Shown here: one piece after another, positions 17,257 to 25,788 of the stretch
Numbering within the stretch: position 1 is the stretch's first letter
Layout: each line of letters starts with the position of its first letter
Assembly: GCA_002440825.1 (NCBI GenBank)
Contig: DJVH01000047.1
Location: 44,807 to 73,412, forward strand
DNA: 28,606 nucleotides
Source of the DNA: Bacteriovoracaceae bacterium UBA6261
Lineage (GTDB): Bacteria; Bdellovibrionota; Bacteriovoracia; Bacteriovoracales; Bacteriovoracaceae
Direction: 5' to 3'
Position numbers and translations under genes: made by a program
The notes under the pieces: model-generated
What the model was told of the DNA's origin: nothing
The model's input: only the letters and a program-made list of their open reading frames with translations
The model's database searches: none

Positions 17257-18270
17257 GTGAATTTAGGAAACCTTCACAATTACGATTCAAGCGTTGAAAT
17301 TTTAAAAGGCGATACAGGAACAGTTGTTTCTGGCATCACTGACACTTATGCTCTGGCCGAAGGCGCGCTTGTTTTTATCAAGAACAAATCATTCCTGAAT
17401 GAATGGCTTGAAAAGCCTTCAATGACTGGTTTAGTTGTAGAAAAAAAATATTTCGATCTTCTCGATGAAAGCACAAAGGCCGGACTTATAGACAAAGCAA
17501 AATTTCTGGCCACGATAGCAGATGTAAATATCGGTATGTCTCTTTTATCGAAGCCTTTTTATGATGAAAAATTCGGACGACCAAATGACATCGTCGATGG
17601 CAGACAAATGGGTTCTGCTGTTGTCGACAGCACGGCATGGATCGCCCAGGGCGCTTTCGTTGGTGAAAACGTTATCATCGGTGCCAATGTCAAAATACAT
17701 TCAGGTGTCGTTTTGATGTCTGGAGTGGAAATTCACGAAGGAACGGAAATTTTTGCCAACACTGTCCTTTATAGAAACGTAAAAGTCGGCAAGCACGTCC
17801 GCATTCACAGCAACTGTACCATCGGTGCTGATGGCTTCGGCTACAATTTTAAAAATGGTGAACATTTAAAAGTCTGGCATATGGGCTCGGTGATTATTCA
17901 CGATCAGGTGGAAATCGGCGCCGGCACATGTATCGACAGCGGAACTTTTTCACCGACTATTATCGGAGCAGGATCAAAAATTGATAATCAAGTTCAGATC
18001 GGACATAACTGCAGACTTGGCCGCGGTGTTATTATTTGCGGACAATGCGGTCTTGCCGGAAGCTGTACGCTGGGCGATTATGCAGTTCTTGGTGGAAAAG
18101 CAGCTTTGGCCAACGGAATTTCTATTGGGAAAGCCGCACAGATTGCAGGCAATGCCGGAGTCATCGGTAATGTCGGTGACGGGGAAGTCGTCGGAGGATT
18201 TCCGGCCAGAGATATTAAAGAATGGATGAAGGGAGTGGCCTATATTCGTAAACACTCTCTTGCAAAATAA
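17257..18270 (+). CDS. lpxD: UDP-3-O-acylglucosamine N-acyltransferase LpxD
   Basis: LpxD adds the second (N-linked) acyl chain to the UDP-sugar lipid A precursor in the cytoplasm. GTG start; AGGA with a 6-base spacer lies upstream. The N-terminal uridine-binding domain (about residues 1-110) is followed by a left-handed beta helix built of hexapeptide repeats (about 115-310). The catalytic His region reads IDNQVQIGHNCRLG, and the block NCTIGADGFGYNF is diagnostic for the family. The end, with FPARDIKEWMK, matches the C-terminal helix. The length of 337 residues is normal. The hairpin just upstream may set its level apart from skp. Confidence 0.96.
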   Translation: MNLGNLHNYDSSVEILKGDTGTVVSGITDTYALAEGALVFIKNKSFLNEWLEKPSMTGLVVEKKYFDLLDESTKAGLIDKAKFLATIADVNIGMSLLSKPFYDEKFGRPNDIVDGRQMGSAVVDSTAWIAQGAFVGENVIIGANVKIHSGVVLMSGVEIHEGTEIFANTVLYRNVKVGKHVRIHSNCTIGADGFGYNFKNGEHLKVWHMGSVIIHDQVEIGAGTCIDSGTFSPTIIGAGSKIDNQVQIGHNCRLGRGVIICGQCGLAGSCTLGDYAVLGGKAALANGISIGKAAQIAGNAGVIGNVGDGEVVGGFPARDIKEWMKGVAYIRKHSLAK

Positions 18271-18292
18271 TTCGTAAAAAACTGGAGACACT

Positions 18293-18784
18293 ATGATTTT
18301 AAATACTGATCAGGTCATGCAAATTCTTCCTCACCGCGATCCGTTTCTTTTTATTGATTCGGTTGAAAGCGTGACGATTCCAGGTCGAACACTTGCGCCG
18401 GGAGAACTTGTGGACATAAAAGACGTTCAGGATGCTGAAGTTGTCGCTCACTATCGCACTAAAAAAGACCACAATATTTTTAAAGGGCATTTCCCTGATT
18501 ACCCGATTCTTCCGGGAGTCGTTCAGGTTGAAATGATGGCGCAGGCAACGAGCTTTATCGTTCTTCTTGTTCATGCTAATCCGGCAGCGTTGAAAATGGA
18601 TGTGGCGTTGTTGGGAATTAATGAAGCGCGCTTCAGGAAGCCCGTTCTGCCTGAAATGGATCTAAAGCTTGTCACCAAGTGCCTCAAAGTCAGAGGGCCG
18701 ATGATCACAAGCGAATGCAAACTTTATCACAACGATCAATTGATGAGTGAAGCGACGGTTCTTGCTTCACTGAAAATGGCTTAG
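18293..18784 (+). CDS. fabZ: 3-hydroxyacyl-ACP dehydratase FabZ
   Basis: FabZ removes water from 3-hydroxyacyl-ACP in fatty-acid synthesis and so competes with LpxA and LpxD for the same acyl-ACP substrates. The hot-dog fold motifs are ILPHRDPFLFID near the start and GHFPDYPILPGVVQVEMMAQ (about residues 63-82), which hold the catalytic His and Glu. At 163 residues it is slightly longer than usual, with extra residues between the two motifs. GGAG precedes the ATG. Its place between lpxD and lpxA is conserved in many Gram-negative bacteria. Confidence 0.96.
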   Translation: MILNTDQVMQILPHRDPFLFIDSVESVTIPGRTLAPGELVDIKDVQDAEVVAHYRTKKDHNIFKGHFPDYPILPGVVQVEMMAQATSFIVLLVHANPAALKMDVALLGINEARFRKPVLPEMDLKLVTKCLKVRGPMITSECKLYHNDQLMSEATVLASLKMA

Positions 18785-18799
18785 CCACAAGGAAGTTTT

Positions 18800-19591
18800 A
18801 TGAGCAATATACACCCAAGCGCAATCGTCGATTCAAAAGCAAAGATTCACGAAACAGTGAAGATTGGACCTTTTTGTATTGTCGGGCCTGATGTTGAAAT
18901 CGGCGCCAATACAATTTTATACTCACATGTTGTGGTCGATGGACACACAACCATAGGCGAAGGAAATAAATTTTTCCAAGGCTGTTCAGTGGGAGCGCCT
19001 CCTCAGGACAATTCATATAAAGGCGAACCGACACGCACTGTGATCGGCAACAACAATACATTCAGAGAGTACTGTTCAATTCACAGAGGAACGCTGAAGG
19101 AAAACCAAATCACTAAAATCGGCGACAATTGTTTGTTCATGGCCTACGTTCACGTCGGTCACGATGTCGGCATTGGTTCGAACTGTACAATTGCCAACTC
19201 AACTAACTTTGCAGGTCACGTAAAAATCGGCGACAGAGTCATCATCGGCGGTGGAACACAAATCCAGCAATTCTGTTCTCTTGGCAGAGGAGCTTATATC
19301 GGTGGGGCTTCGGCAATCGACCGCGATATTCCTTCATTCTGTACAGCGATGGGGAACCGCGCTCACTTAAAGGGAATCAACATCATTGGTATGAAACGCC
19401 AGGGATACAGCAAGCAGGAAATTTCTGAAGTAGTCGATTTCCTAAGAACAATCGAATCTTCAAATCTTTCTCCGCGCGCGTTCGTTGACCATGCAGAATT
19501 GATGGTTGAATACAAAGACAACAGAGTCATTGCGGAAATGGTTGAACAGATCAGAAAATCTGAAATTGGAATCGCTCCGTTTAATGCATAA
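18800..19591 (+). CDS. lpxA: UDP-N-acetylglucosamine acyltransferase LpxA
   Basis: LpxA transfers a 3-hydroxyacyl chain to the 3-position of UDP-GlcNAc (or of its 3-amino analogue), the first lipid A step. The chain is a left-handed beta helix starting IHPSAIVDSKAKIHETVKIGPFCIVG. The family hallmark GAPPQDNSYKGEPTRTVIGNNNTFREYCSIHRGT is present, and the catalytic His lies in YVHVGHDVGIG. The helical C-terminal domain begins near residue 195. The length of 263 residues is usual. AAGGAAG lies before the ATG. Because a GnnA-like gene lies two genes downstream, the natural substrate may be UDP-GlcNAc3N; that is inference. Confidence 0.96.
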   Translation: MSNIHPSAIVDSKAKIHETVKIGPFCIVGPDVEIGANTILYSHVVVDGHTTIGEGNKFFQGCSVGAPPQDNSYKGEPTRTVIGNNNTFREYCSIHRGTLKENQITKIGDNCLFMAYVHVGHDVGIGSNCTIANSTNFAGHVKIGDRVIIGGGTQIQQFCSLGRGAYIGGASAIDRDIPSFCTAMGNRAHLKGINIIGMKRQGYSKQEISEVVDFLRTIESSNLSPRAFVDHAELMVEYKDNRVIAEMVEQIRKSEIGIAPFNA

Positions 19592-19598
19592 GGTTCGT

Positions 19599-20363
19599 AT
19601 GGTTAGATTTTTTTCACTGTGTGCCTGTTTGATTCTGGCTTCATGTTCGACTGAATTGAAATATCACATGACCAATCACAAGTTTATAACTCCTGAAACG
19701 AAAGGTGAGTTTTTAAGAGGTGATATTGGGGTTGCTTATCAGTTAAATCAAAAGGTCGTCATTGCAAAAGCTTTTGATGCTGTTGTTTTCAATTTGCCAA
19801 CGGCAGTAACAACAGAAAACGCGATGGAAACCACCAGTGAAGTCAATCTACCCATTACTCTTGGGCTTTTAAACAGGCTGGACTTTTACACTCTTGATGA
19901 AAAGTATGGATTAAAATTCCAGTTTTTAGGGAGCCCTGAAAATCAACGTCAGTCCGGTTTTAAAGCCGCCATCGCAGCAGCTTATGGAGAGGAAGAGAAT
20001 GATTCAGCTTCTCTTACTTTTACCAACGGAAACAGCACAAGAACTTATAGCACCAAAATGAAGTTGAAAAACAATTCTGTCCAGCTGCTTTTAGGAAACA
20101 GATTCAATAAGCAATTTCTTTTCTATCTTTCACTTATGCGTGACTATTACAAATACGATGGCACACTTACGAGCTCGCAATTCAGCACTGTCAATCTCAC
20201 AGGTCATTCATTAAATTACGGCGCTTCATTGGGGATTCATCTCTCTGGTGCTGACAAGAATTCTGCTTTTTTTAAAGCAGAAGCCGGCGTTGTAAAAGGT
20301 ACACTTAATAATCATTCGCGAACAGCGGGCACGGCAGGTGGCGCTGTTGGCTGGAGTTGGTAA
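19599..20363 (+). CDS. Orphan lipoprotein inside the lpx cluster (254 aa)
   Basis: The start at 19599 gives a clean lipoprotein signal MVRFFSLCACLILASC with the acylated Cys at residue 16, and AAGG lies upstream. The frame is open further upstream, to an ATG at 19506, but that start would overlap lpxA by 86 bases and spoil the signal peptide. The mature part has alternating patterns such as KMKLKNNSVQLLLGNRF and FLFYLSLMRDYYKYD, which look like amphipathic beta strands, so a small barrel or beta-rich fold is possible. I recognise no family. It fills the slot where lpxI sits in some other lpx clusters but shows no likeness to LpxI. It ends with TAATG shared with the next gene. Confidence 0.8.
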   Translation: MVRFFSLCACLILASCSTELKYHMTNHKFITPETKGEFLRGDIGVAYQLNQKVVIAKAFDAVVFNLPTAVTTENAMETTSEVNLPITLGLLNRLDFYTLDEKYGLKFQFLGSPENQRQSGFKAAIAAAYGEEENDSASLTFTNGNSTRTYSTKMKLKNNSVQLLLGNRFNKQFLFYLSLMRDYYKYDGTLTSSQFSTVNLTGHSLNYGASLGIHLSGADKNSAFFKAEAGVVKGTLNNHSRTAGTAGGAVGWSW

Positions 20364-21310
20364 TGAAATTAAAAACGGCCGTCATCGGATACGGACATCT
20401 TGGCAAATGGCACGCTCAAAAAGCAGAAGCTTTTCCTGAGCAGGCAGAATTAAAATACATTGTTGAAAAATTTCCTGCAGGTCAGGAAGCGGCAGCGAAA
20501 GCTCACCCTGATGTGAAAATTGTGGATGATATTTCAAAATGCATCGATGATATCGATGCAGCTTTCGTCGTCACTCCTACATCCTTTCACTATGAGATCG
20601 TTGAATACTTATTAAAACATAACAAACATGTTTTCTGTGAAAAACCTATTACGGAAACAACGGAACAGGCCCTGAAGCTACAAACACTTCTCAAGTCTCA
20701 TCCGGTGGTTTTGCAGGTAGGGCACTCTGAAAGATTTCATCAAGCCTGGGAGAGAAAAGAAGAATATAAACATTTCTTCGATGCTCCGGCACATATTACC
20801 TTGAGACGAGTAGCTCCTTTCAAAGGACGTGCGACAGATGTCGATGTCGTTCAGGATCTCATGATTCACGATCTCGATCTTCTTGTTTTTCTTTTCGATG
20901 AAACACCAGTGAGTGTAGAAGCGATGGGATTCAAAATGCGCACAAATCACTACGATTATGTGACGGCTAATTTTAAATTCAAGTCAGGCAATCGCGCGAC
21001 CATTACCGTCGGTCGCAATCAGACAAAAGAAGTGCGCGAACTGGAAATCTCCAATCACGCAGGAACTCTTCTGGTCGATTTGATGAGAAACGAAATTTCC
21101 GAAGCGCTGGGAAAAGAACCCGGGCCGCAGTATGTGAATACTGGAACCTATGAAAAGCGCGATCACTTGTTGCTTGAGCATAAAAATTTTTACAACTCGA
21201 TTCAAAATAAAAAGGATCCGATTATTTCCATTGAAGACGGTCTGACAGCCGTTCGTCTGATTGATAAAGTTCTGGAGAGTGCCCGCAAGAATATTGAGGT
21301 CATCCTTTAA
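20363..21310 (+). CDS. Gfo/Idh/MocA-family oxidoreductase, GnnA candidate
   Basis: The N-terminal Rossmann motif is AVIGYGHLGKWHAQKA. CEKPITET near residue 95 carries the conserved EKP of the family, and LMIHDLDLLVFLF the catalytic His region. The length of 315 residues fits. I chose the ATG at 20363, which overlaps the previous stop as TAATG with GGAG just upstream, over a TTG six bases earlier. The gene lies between lpxA and lpxB. In Acidithiobacillus ferrooxidans the same place holds gnnA, whose product oxidises the 3-OH of UDP-GlcNAc so that the aminotransferase GnnB can put an amino group there. Bdellovibrio lipid A is reported to have a 2,3-diamino sugar backbone, so the role is plausible. 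No gnnB is seen here. Confidence 0.85.
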   Translation: MKLKTAVIGYGHLGKWHAQKAEAFPEQAELKYIVEKFPAGQEAAAKAHPDVKIVDDISKCIDDIDAAFVVTPTSFHYEIVEYLLKHNKHVFCEKPITETTEQALKLQTLLKSHPVVLQVGHSERFHQAWERKEEYKHFFDAPAHITLRRVAPFKGRATDVDVVQDLMIHDLDLLVFLFDETPVSVEAMGFKMRTNHYDYVTANFKFKSGNRATITVGRNQTKEVRELEISNHAGTLLVDLMRNEISEALGKEPGPQYVNTGTYEKRDHLLLEHKNFYNSIQNKKDPIISIEDGLTAVRLIDKVLESARKNIEVIL

Positions 21311-22449
21311 TGAACTCTTGTCTGATCATTGCTGGAGAGAAATCGGGCGAAGAGCACGCCCTCAGTTTTTTTTCTGACTTGAAGAAAAAATCTCCCGAAA
21401 CTCATTTTTATGGAGTGGGCGGAGATGAACTCCAGCGCGAAGGTCTTGAACTGCTCTATCACCTGAAAGATTTTTCTTCCTGGGGCTATAGCGGAGTCAT
21501 CACTAAAATCCCTTTCTACCTCAAAGCTATGGATCACATCCTGGCTGAAGTGGACCGACGTGGGACCAGAACGGCTATTCTTGTAGACTACCAATCTTTT
21601 AACCTGAAATTGGCCGGCAAATTAAAAGAACGGGGAGTGGAAGTTCTTTATTACGTGGCCCCTCAGGCGTGGGCATGGAAAGAATATCGGGTTAAAAAAC
21701 TCTCAAAATTTGTACATACTCTTTTCACCATTATTCCTTTTGAAAAAAAATGGTTTTTCGACCGTGGAGTAAAACGCGTGGTCGGCATTGATCATCCTCT
21801 GTGGACAACTTACCAGAAAGAACTGACTGGTTTTAAATCGAGAGACCTTTCCACTCCGGTCCATCTTCTGCTTCTGCCTGGATCGCGACAGTTTGAAGTG
21901 GAAAGTTTGATGCCTGCGTTTATCGAATCCATTAAAATGCTTCAGAAAGAAATTCCGCTGGAGATTTCGATTGTTAAATCCTCCAGTGTGCGCGAAGAAT
22001 TATTTGAACCGTACAATAAATATTTTCACAAAATTTATGCCAATGAAGAATTGGTGAAAGCTTTGAAAGAAGCCGATTTTGCTTTTGCAGCAAGTGGAAC
22101 AGTGACGCTTACCTGTGCATTGTTTGAGGTTCCGACGATTGTTTGCTACAAGACTTCGCTACTCAACCAATTTATCTACGAGAATCTGGTGAGCTATAGA
22201 TGGTTTATCAGTCTGGCCAATATCGTACAGAATCGCTCCGTTTTTCCGGAACTTCTTCAGGATCAGGTTAACGGGTATAATATCGTGTCTCAATTTAAGA
22301 ATTGGTACTATAATAAAGAGAAGTATCTCGAAACAAAAAAACGGCTCTCTGAGACCAAGCAATTGGTCAGAGGTGAGGGAATGGATATCCCTGCCTACAT
22401 GGCAGATGTAATTAATAATTCTTATGGAAAAAAAGATCTCACTTCTTAA
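21310..22449 (+). CDS. lpxB: Lipid A disaccharide synthase LpxB
   Basis: LpxB joins UDP-diacylglucosamine and lipid X into the lipid A disaccharide at the inner face of the membrane. Family blocks are LIIAGEKSGEEHA, TAILVDYQSFNLKLA (the Asp matches catalytic Asp98 of E. coli), YYVAPQAWAWKEYRVKKL, IIPFEKKWF and LLLPGSRQFEVESLMP (the Arg matches Arg201). The GT-B fold length of 379 residues is normal. Two departures are visible: SGEE in place of the usual SGD, and Gln-Ser in place of Pro-Asp in the DxPDFN motif. The start overlaps the previous stop (TAATG), so it is translationally coupled to the oxidoreductase gene. Confidence 0.94.
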   Translation: MNSCLIIAGEKSGEEHALSFFSDLKKKSPETHFYGVGGDELQREGLELLYHLKDFSSWGYSGVITKIPFYLKAMDHILAEVDRRGTRTAILVDYQSFNLKLAGKLKERGVEVLYYVAPQAWAWKEYRVKKLSKFVHTLFTIIPFEKKWFFDRGVKRVVGIDHPLWTTYQKELTGFKSRDLSTPVHLLLLPGSRQFEVESLMPAFIESIKMLQKEIPLEISIVKSSSVREELFEPYNKYFHKIYANEELVKALKEADFAFAASGTVTLTCALFEVPTIVCYKTSLLNQFIYENLVSYRWFISLANIVQNRSVFPELLQDQVNGYNIVSQFKNWYYNKEKYLETKKRLSETKQLVRGEGMDIPAYMADVINNSYGKKDLTS

Positions 22450-23491
22450 AAAAATATTTCTCTCACCATTGTCGTGGATCTGGGGCTCTATCTATTTCAT
22501 CCGTCGCATTTGTTATGATTATGGAATTCTGAGACAGCGTTCATTTGTTGTTCCCATTATTTCAATCGGCAATCTCACTTTCGGAGGAACGGGAAAAACT
22601 CCGTTTACACTCTGGCTTTCCGAATATCTTCATTCAAAAGAAAAACACGTCATGATTCTCATGCGCGGGTATAAGGGCAAACTTGAAAACTCAAGCGGTC
22701 TGATCCAGGCCGGAAAAAAAATCAATCCTGATGCTGCTGATTACGGCGACGAAGCTCTGCTTTTTGCCAGAAGGTTGAACGACGCTACTGTTGTGGTCGG
22801 AAAGAAGCGAAGTGAGAATTTGAGTTTTTATTTTCCGAAAGTTCAGCCGGATGTCGTTCTTTTAGAAGACGGACATCAGCACATAAAAATCAAACGCAAA
22901 CTCAATATTGTTCTCTTTGATGCCTTGATGCCTTTGTCGCGCTATCACGTTGCACCTCTTGGATATATGCGTGAAGGCTTTTCTGCTCTGAAAGATGCAG
23001 ATCTCGTTGTCATCGGAAGAGCAGACATTGCCAAACCTGAGAAAGTTGAATCGCTTAAAAATCTTTTGCGGCCGTATCTCCCTCAGGGAATTCAGTTTGC
23101 AGAAGTGGGATTCAGACCGAATGGATTTTACAATGCCTCTTATGATCTGGTGTACACACTTGATCAGATCCGGAATAAAAAAGTTATCTGCATGGCCGGT
23201 ATCGCCAATCCACAGTCTTTTTTCAAATTGCTTGAAGACCTTGGGGCCGAAGTGCTTGTCACCGAATCTTTTCCAGATCACCACTTTTTCAAACCTGATG
23301 AAATAAACTCGCTTCTTTCTTATGCGAAAAGCGAAGACGCCTTGATCGTCACAACAGAAAAAGACATCGTTCGAATCAAGAAGATTGTGAACGATGAATC
23401 GATTGTTTTTCTTGAAGTCGATATTCATTTTTTAAAAGGTGAATTTGAAACCAAGGAAATTATCGACTCTTGTTTTAAAAATATTTATTAA
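22424..23491 (+). CDS. lpxK: Tetraacyldisaccharide 4'-kinase LpxK
   Basis: LpxK phosphorylates the 4' position of the lipid A disaccharide. It starts within the end of lpxB (26-base overlap). The membrane-binding N-terminus LSPLSWIWGSIYFIRRICYDYG leads into SFVVPIISIGNLTFGGTGKTPFTLWL with the Walker A motif GGTGKT. Later family blocks are GDEALLFARRL, DVVLLEDGHQH, PLGYMREGFSALKDADLVVIGRAD and AGIANPQSFFKLLEDLG, then FPDHHFF and TTEKDIVRI. The length of 355 residues is usual. Its presence means that a phosphorylated lipid A intermediate is made, even if phosphate is replaced later. Confidence 0.94.
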   Translation: MEKKISLLKKIFLSPLSWIWGSIYFIRRICYDYGILRQRSFVVPIISIGNLTFGGTGKTPFTLWLSEYLHSKEKHVMILMRGYKGKLENSSGLIQAGKKINPDAADYGDEALLFARRLNDATVVVGKKRSENLSFYFPKVQPDVVLLEDGHQHIKIKRKLNIVLFDALMPLSRYHVAPLGYMREGFSALKDADLVVIGRADIAKPEKVESLKNLLRPYLPQGIQFAEVGFRPNGFYNASYDLVYTLDQIRNKKVICMAGIANPQSFFKLLEDLGAEVLVTESFPDHHFFKPDEINSLLSYAKSEDALIVTTEKDIVRIKKIVNDESIVFLEVDIHFLKGEFETKEIIDSCFKNIY

Positions 23492-23505
23492 ATGGAATTG
23501 ATAAT

Positions 23506-24612
23506 ATGAAAACGAAAAAAATTTTGACCTATCTCCTGGCCCTGATTGCTCTGGCTTCTTGTGGAAGTTTTGAAGACGATAAGAAAAGCCTCATGTCCGT
23601 GACGGAAGAAAAGAAAGATCTTGTCGATGCTTTTGACGTGAGCAAAGACCAGGCGGAGAAATATACACCTGTAGAATCAGCTGTTGAAACAAAACCCGCA
23701 ACCAAACCTGTCGTCGAAACAAAAAAAACGAAAACGAAAGGAAAAAAAGGTTCAAAAGCCGAAGAGAAGAAAGCAGAGAAAGCTGCGGCTAAAGCTGAAA
23801 AAGAAGTTAAAGCGGTCACCGCCAAAGGTGATGATTACCCTGCCGATTATCCCCAGATGTTTAAAGATTACGATGCTGTTTCAAGGCCGGTCTGGGAAAA
23901 ATTCAAACCGGTTTTTTATAAAGGTGAGCAGTCGATTATCGCCATTTCATATCTGGGCGTGACAGCTGGATACATCACTATGACTTCAAAAGACATTGTG
24001 AAAATGGGCGACAAGCAGGCTTATCATTATTTTGCCCGATTCAAGTCACGCGATGCTTACCGCTACTTTTACTGGCTCGATGATACAATTGAAACGTTTA
24101 TCGAACAGAATACTTTTCTTCCGATTAAATACTCATTGATTCAAAGAGAGAAAAAACAGAACGTTGATGACCTTCAGCTTTTTGATTTCAAAAAACACAA
24201 AGTGATGACATGGTACAAGAGAGTCAAGCAGGGCGCGAATAAAGAAGAACACCTGGAAAAAAATATTCCAAGCTATGTTCAGGATTCATTTGCAGCTCTT
24301 CAGTTTGTCCGCGGACTTCCTTTGCACAAAGGTGATAAATACGATTTCCCTGTTTCGACCAGAGGAGATACATGGCTTTTAAAAATCGAAGTCGTTGGTG
24401 AAGAAACTGTATCAGTGAACGGAAACGATATCAGAGCTTATCGCTTGAAAGCGGAAACTCATTTTCCAGGCGTGCTTCAAAAAAGCGGCGATATCAATTT
24501 CTGGTATGCAATGGATGAAGGAAAACGTCTCGTGAAATTCCAGGCGAAAGTGAAATTAGGGTCCATCTACGGAGAACTGGTGGAATATAAACCCGGTGTT
24601 TTAATAAAATAG
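23506..24612 (+). CDS. DUF3108-like lipoprotein with Lys-rich linker
   Basis: A lipoprotein signal MKTKKILTYLLALIALASC places the acylated Cys at residue 19. A low-complexity linker rich in Lys, Ala, Glu and Thr (about residues 55-105) joins it to a C-terminal domain of about 250 residues. That domain has the features of DUF3108: GEQSIIAISYLGVTAGYITM, AYHYFARFKSRDAYRYFYWLDD, then FLPIKYSLIQREKKQN and LVKFQAKVKLGSIYGELVEY. DUF3108 proteins are beta-rich periplasmic or outer-membrane proteins of unknown role. The linker is long enough to cross part of the periplasm. The gene begins 14 bases after lpxK, so it is probably in the same transcript. Confidence 0.8.
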   Translation: MKTKKILTYLLALIALASCGSFEDDKKSLMSVTEEKKDLVDAFDVSKDQAEKYTPVESAVETKPATKPVVETKKTKTKGKKGSKAEEKKAEKAAAKAEKEVKAVTAKGDDYPADYPQMFKDYDAVSRPVWEKFKPVFYKGEQSIIAISYLGVTAGYITMTSKDIVKMGDKQAYHYFARFKSRDAYRYFYWLDDTIETFIEQNTFLPIKYSLIQREKKQNVDDLQLFDFKKHKVMTWYKRVKQGANKEEHLEKNIPSYVQDSFAALQFVRGLPLHKGDKYDFPVSTRGDTWLLKIEVVGEETVSVNGNDIRAYRLKAETHFPGVLQKSGDINFWYAMDEGKRLVKFQAKVKLGSIYGELVEYKPGVLIK

Positions 24613-24618
24613 AATAAA

Positions 24619-25788
24619 ATGATAAATAAGTACGCTCGCAATATTTTGTATGTTCTGCCAACCGGAGATTGGAGTACAAAAGAGCGTCTTGCTTTTCGCG
24701 ATATGACCGTCGCCAAAAAACACGGTTACAATATCTATCTTTGCACCTACGAAGGCTCTTTTCTCGCCCAGGCTGCCAAGACCATCGATGTGGAAATTGT
24801 TCCCTTCAAAGAGCATTTTCTCAATCGCTTTCTTGCTTTTCATAAACATGTGCCTCTCCGCCCGGTGAATAAAAGAGCAAAGCTCGACATCGTTCATTGC
24901 TATGATTTCGATCTTTTTCTTTCACTTTCCTTTCAATTGAAAGCAGAAGATCTGACAGCACTTATTGTGACTGTTGATCACACGATCGATAAACCACTTC
25001 AACAGTTCTGGTACCGGCCATTGATTGCCAGAATTGATTCGCTTCTTCTGATTAATAAAAATCTCACTCAGGATGTCATTGGCAATCTCGGATTACCCTT
25101 GAAGAAAATTGAATATTTCGGGATGGGAATCAAACAGGAAGAAGTGGAGCCGAGTGAATCGGTGTCCATTAATTTTGATTTGTATAAAGATTATTTTCTT
25201 GCGGGAACTTATGTCTCTCCCGCGATTAAGAATATTGCCAAGATCACGCCGCTGCTTTCTGCCTTAAAAGTGCTCAATGAAAAAGCGCCTGGAGGAAAGA
25301 AGAGCAAGCTCTTGTTTATTTCGGCTGTCGATTTTCAATCTATCGATCTTCTTCCAGAAGTCATGAAGCAGATTCAGGAACAGGAACTGCAGGAAGATGT
25401 TCTCTTCGTGACCAATAAAGATATAGTCAGTGTGATTCCTGAAGTTGATGTCTGGATAAGCAACGGCCCGACAGAACTGATTGAAGATTTTGCAATCAGT
25501 GCACTTATGAATGAAGTGCCTATCATTGTTCCCAGAAATTTCTGCTCTGTGGATCTGCTGGATGTGTATGAAGGAGTCGGAGAGACCTATAAACTTTTCG
25601 ATGCGCGCGAACTGCGAGATAAATGGGAGAAGATCATTCTGGGCAATGCCGTCTTCAGAGAGAAAACTAAACTTTATAAATACTTTGTTGAAAGAGAACA
25701 TTCATACAAAGGGTATAAAATGCAGTTGTTGTCTTTATATACAAGAACAGTTCAGCGCCGCTCTCGATTGTTCCGGAAAAAATCATGA
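24619..25788 (+). CDS. GT4-like glycosyltransferase (GT-B fold)
   Basis: The 389-residue protein has the GT-B two-domain pattern: an N-terminal half opening NILYVLPTGDWSTKERLAFRDMTVAKKHG with LDIVHCYDFDLFLS, and a C-terminal half with IDSLLLINKNLTQDVI and VDVWISNGPTELIEDFAISALMNEVPIIVPRN. The last block corresponds to the E-x7-E nucleotide-sugar region of family GT4, in a loose form. Such enzymes move a sugar from a nucleotide donor to a lipid or glycan in the cytoplasm. No membrane segment is seen. It follows the lpx genes by seven bases, so an acceptor in LPS or lipid A is likely; the sugar is unknown. The ribosome-binding site is weak. Its stop overlaps the next start (ATGA). Confidence 0.75.
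   Translation: MINKYARNILYVLPTGDWSTKERLAFRDMTVAKKHGYNIYLCTYEGSFLAQAAKTIDVEIVPFKEHFLNRFLAFHKHVPLRPVNKRAKLDIVHCYDFDLFLSLSFQLKAEDLTALIVTVDHTIDKPLQQFWYRPLIARIDSLLLINKNLTQDVIGNLGLPLKKIEYFGMGIKQEEVEPSESVSINFDLYKDYFLAGTYVSPAIKNIAKITPLLSALKVLNEKAPGGKKSKLLFISAVDFQSIDLLPEVMKQIQEQELQEDVLFVTNKDIVSVIPEVDVWISNGPTELIEDFAISALMNEVPIIVPRNFCSVDLLDVYEGVGETYKLFDARELRDKWEKIILGNAVFREKTKLYKYFVEREHSYKGYKMQLLSLYTRTVQRRSRLFRKKS

Noticed and set aside
19506..20363. Longer version of the lipoprotein gene starting inside lpxA
   Set aside because: It would overlap lpxA by 86 bases and bury the lipoprotein signal; the start at 19599 has a good ribosome-binding site and lipobox.
22862..23428. 188-codon minus-strand frame over lpxK
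   Set aside because: It is a shadow of the lpxK coding sequence, with no recognisable domain.
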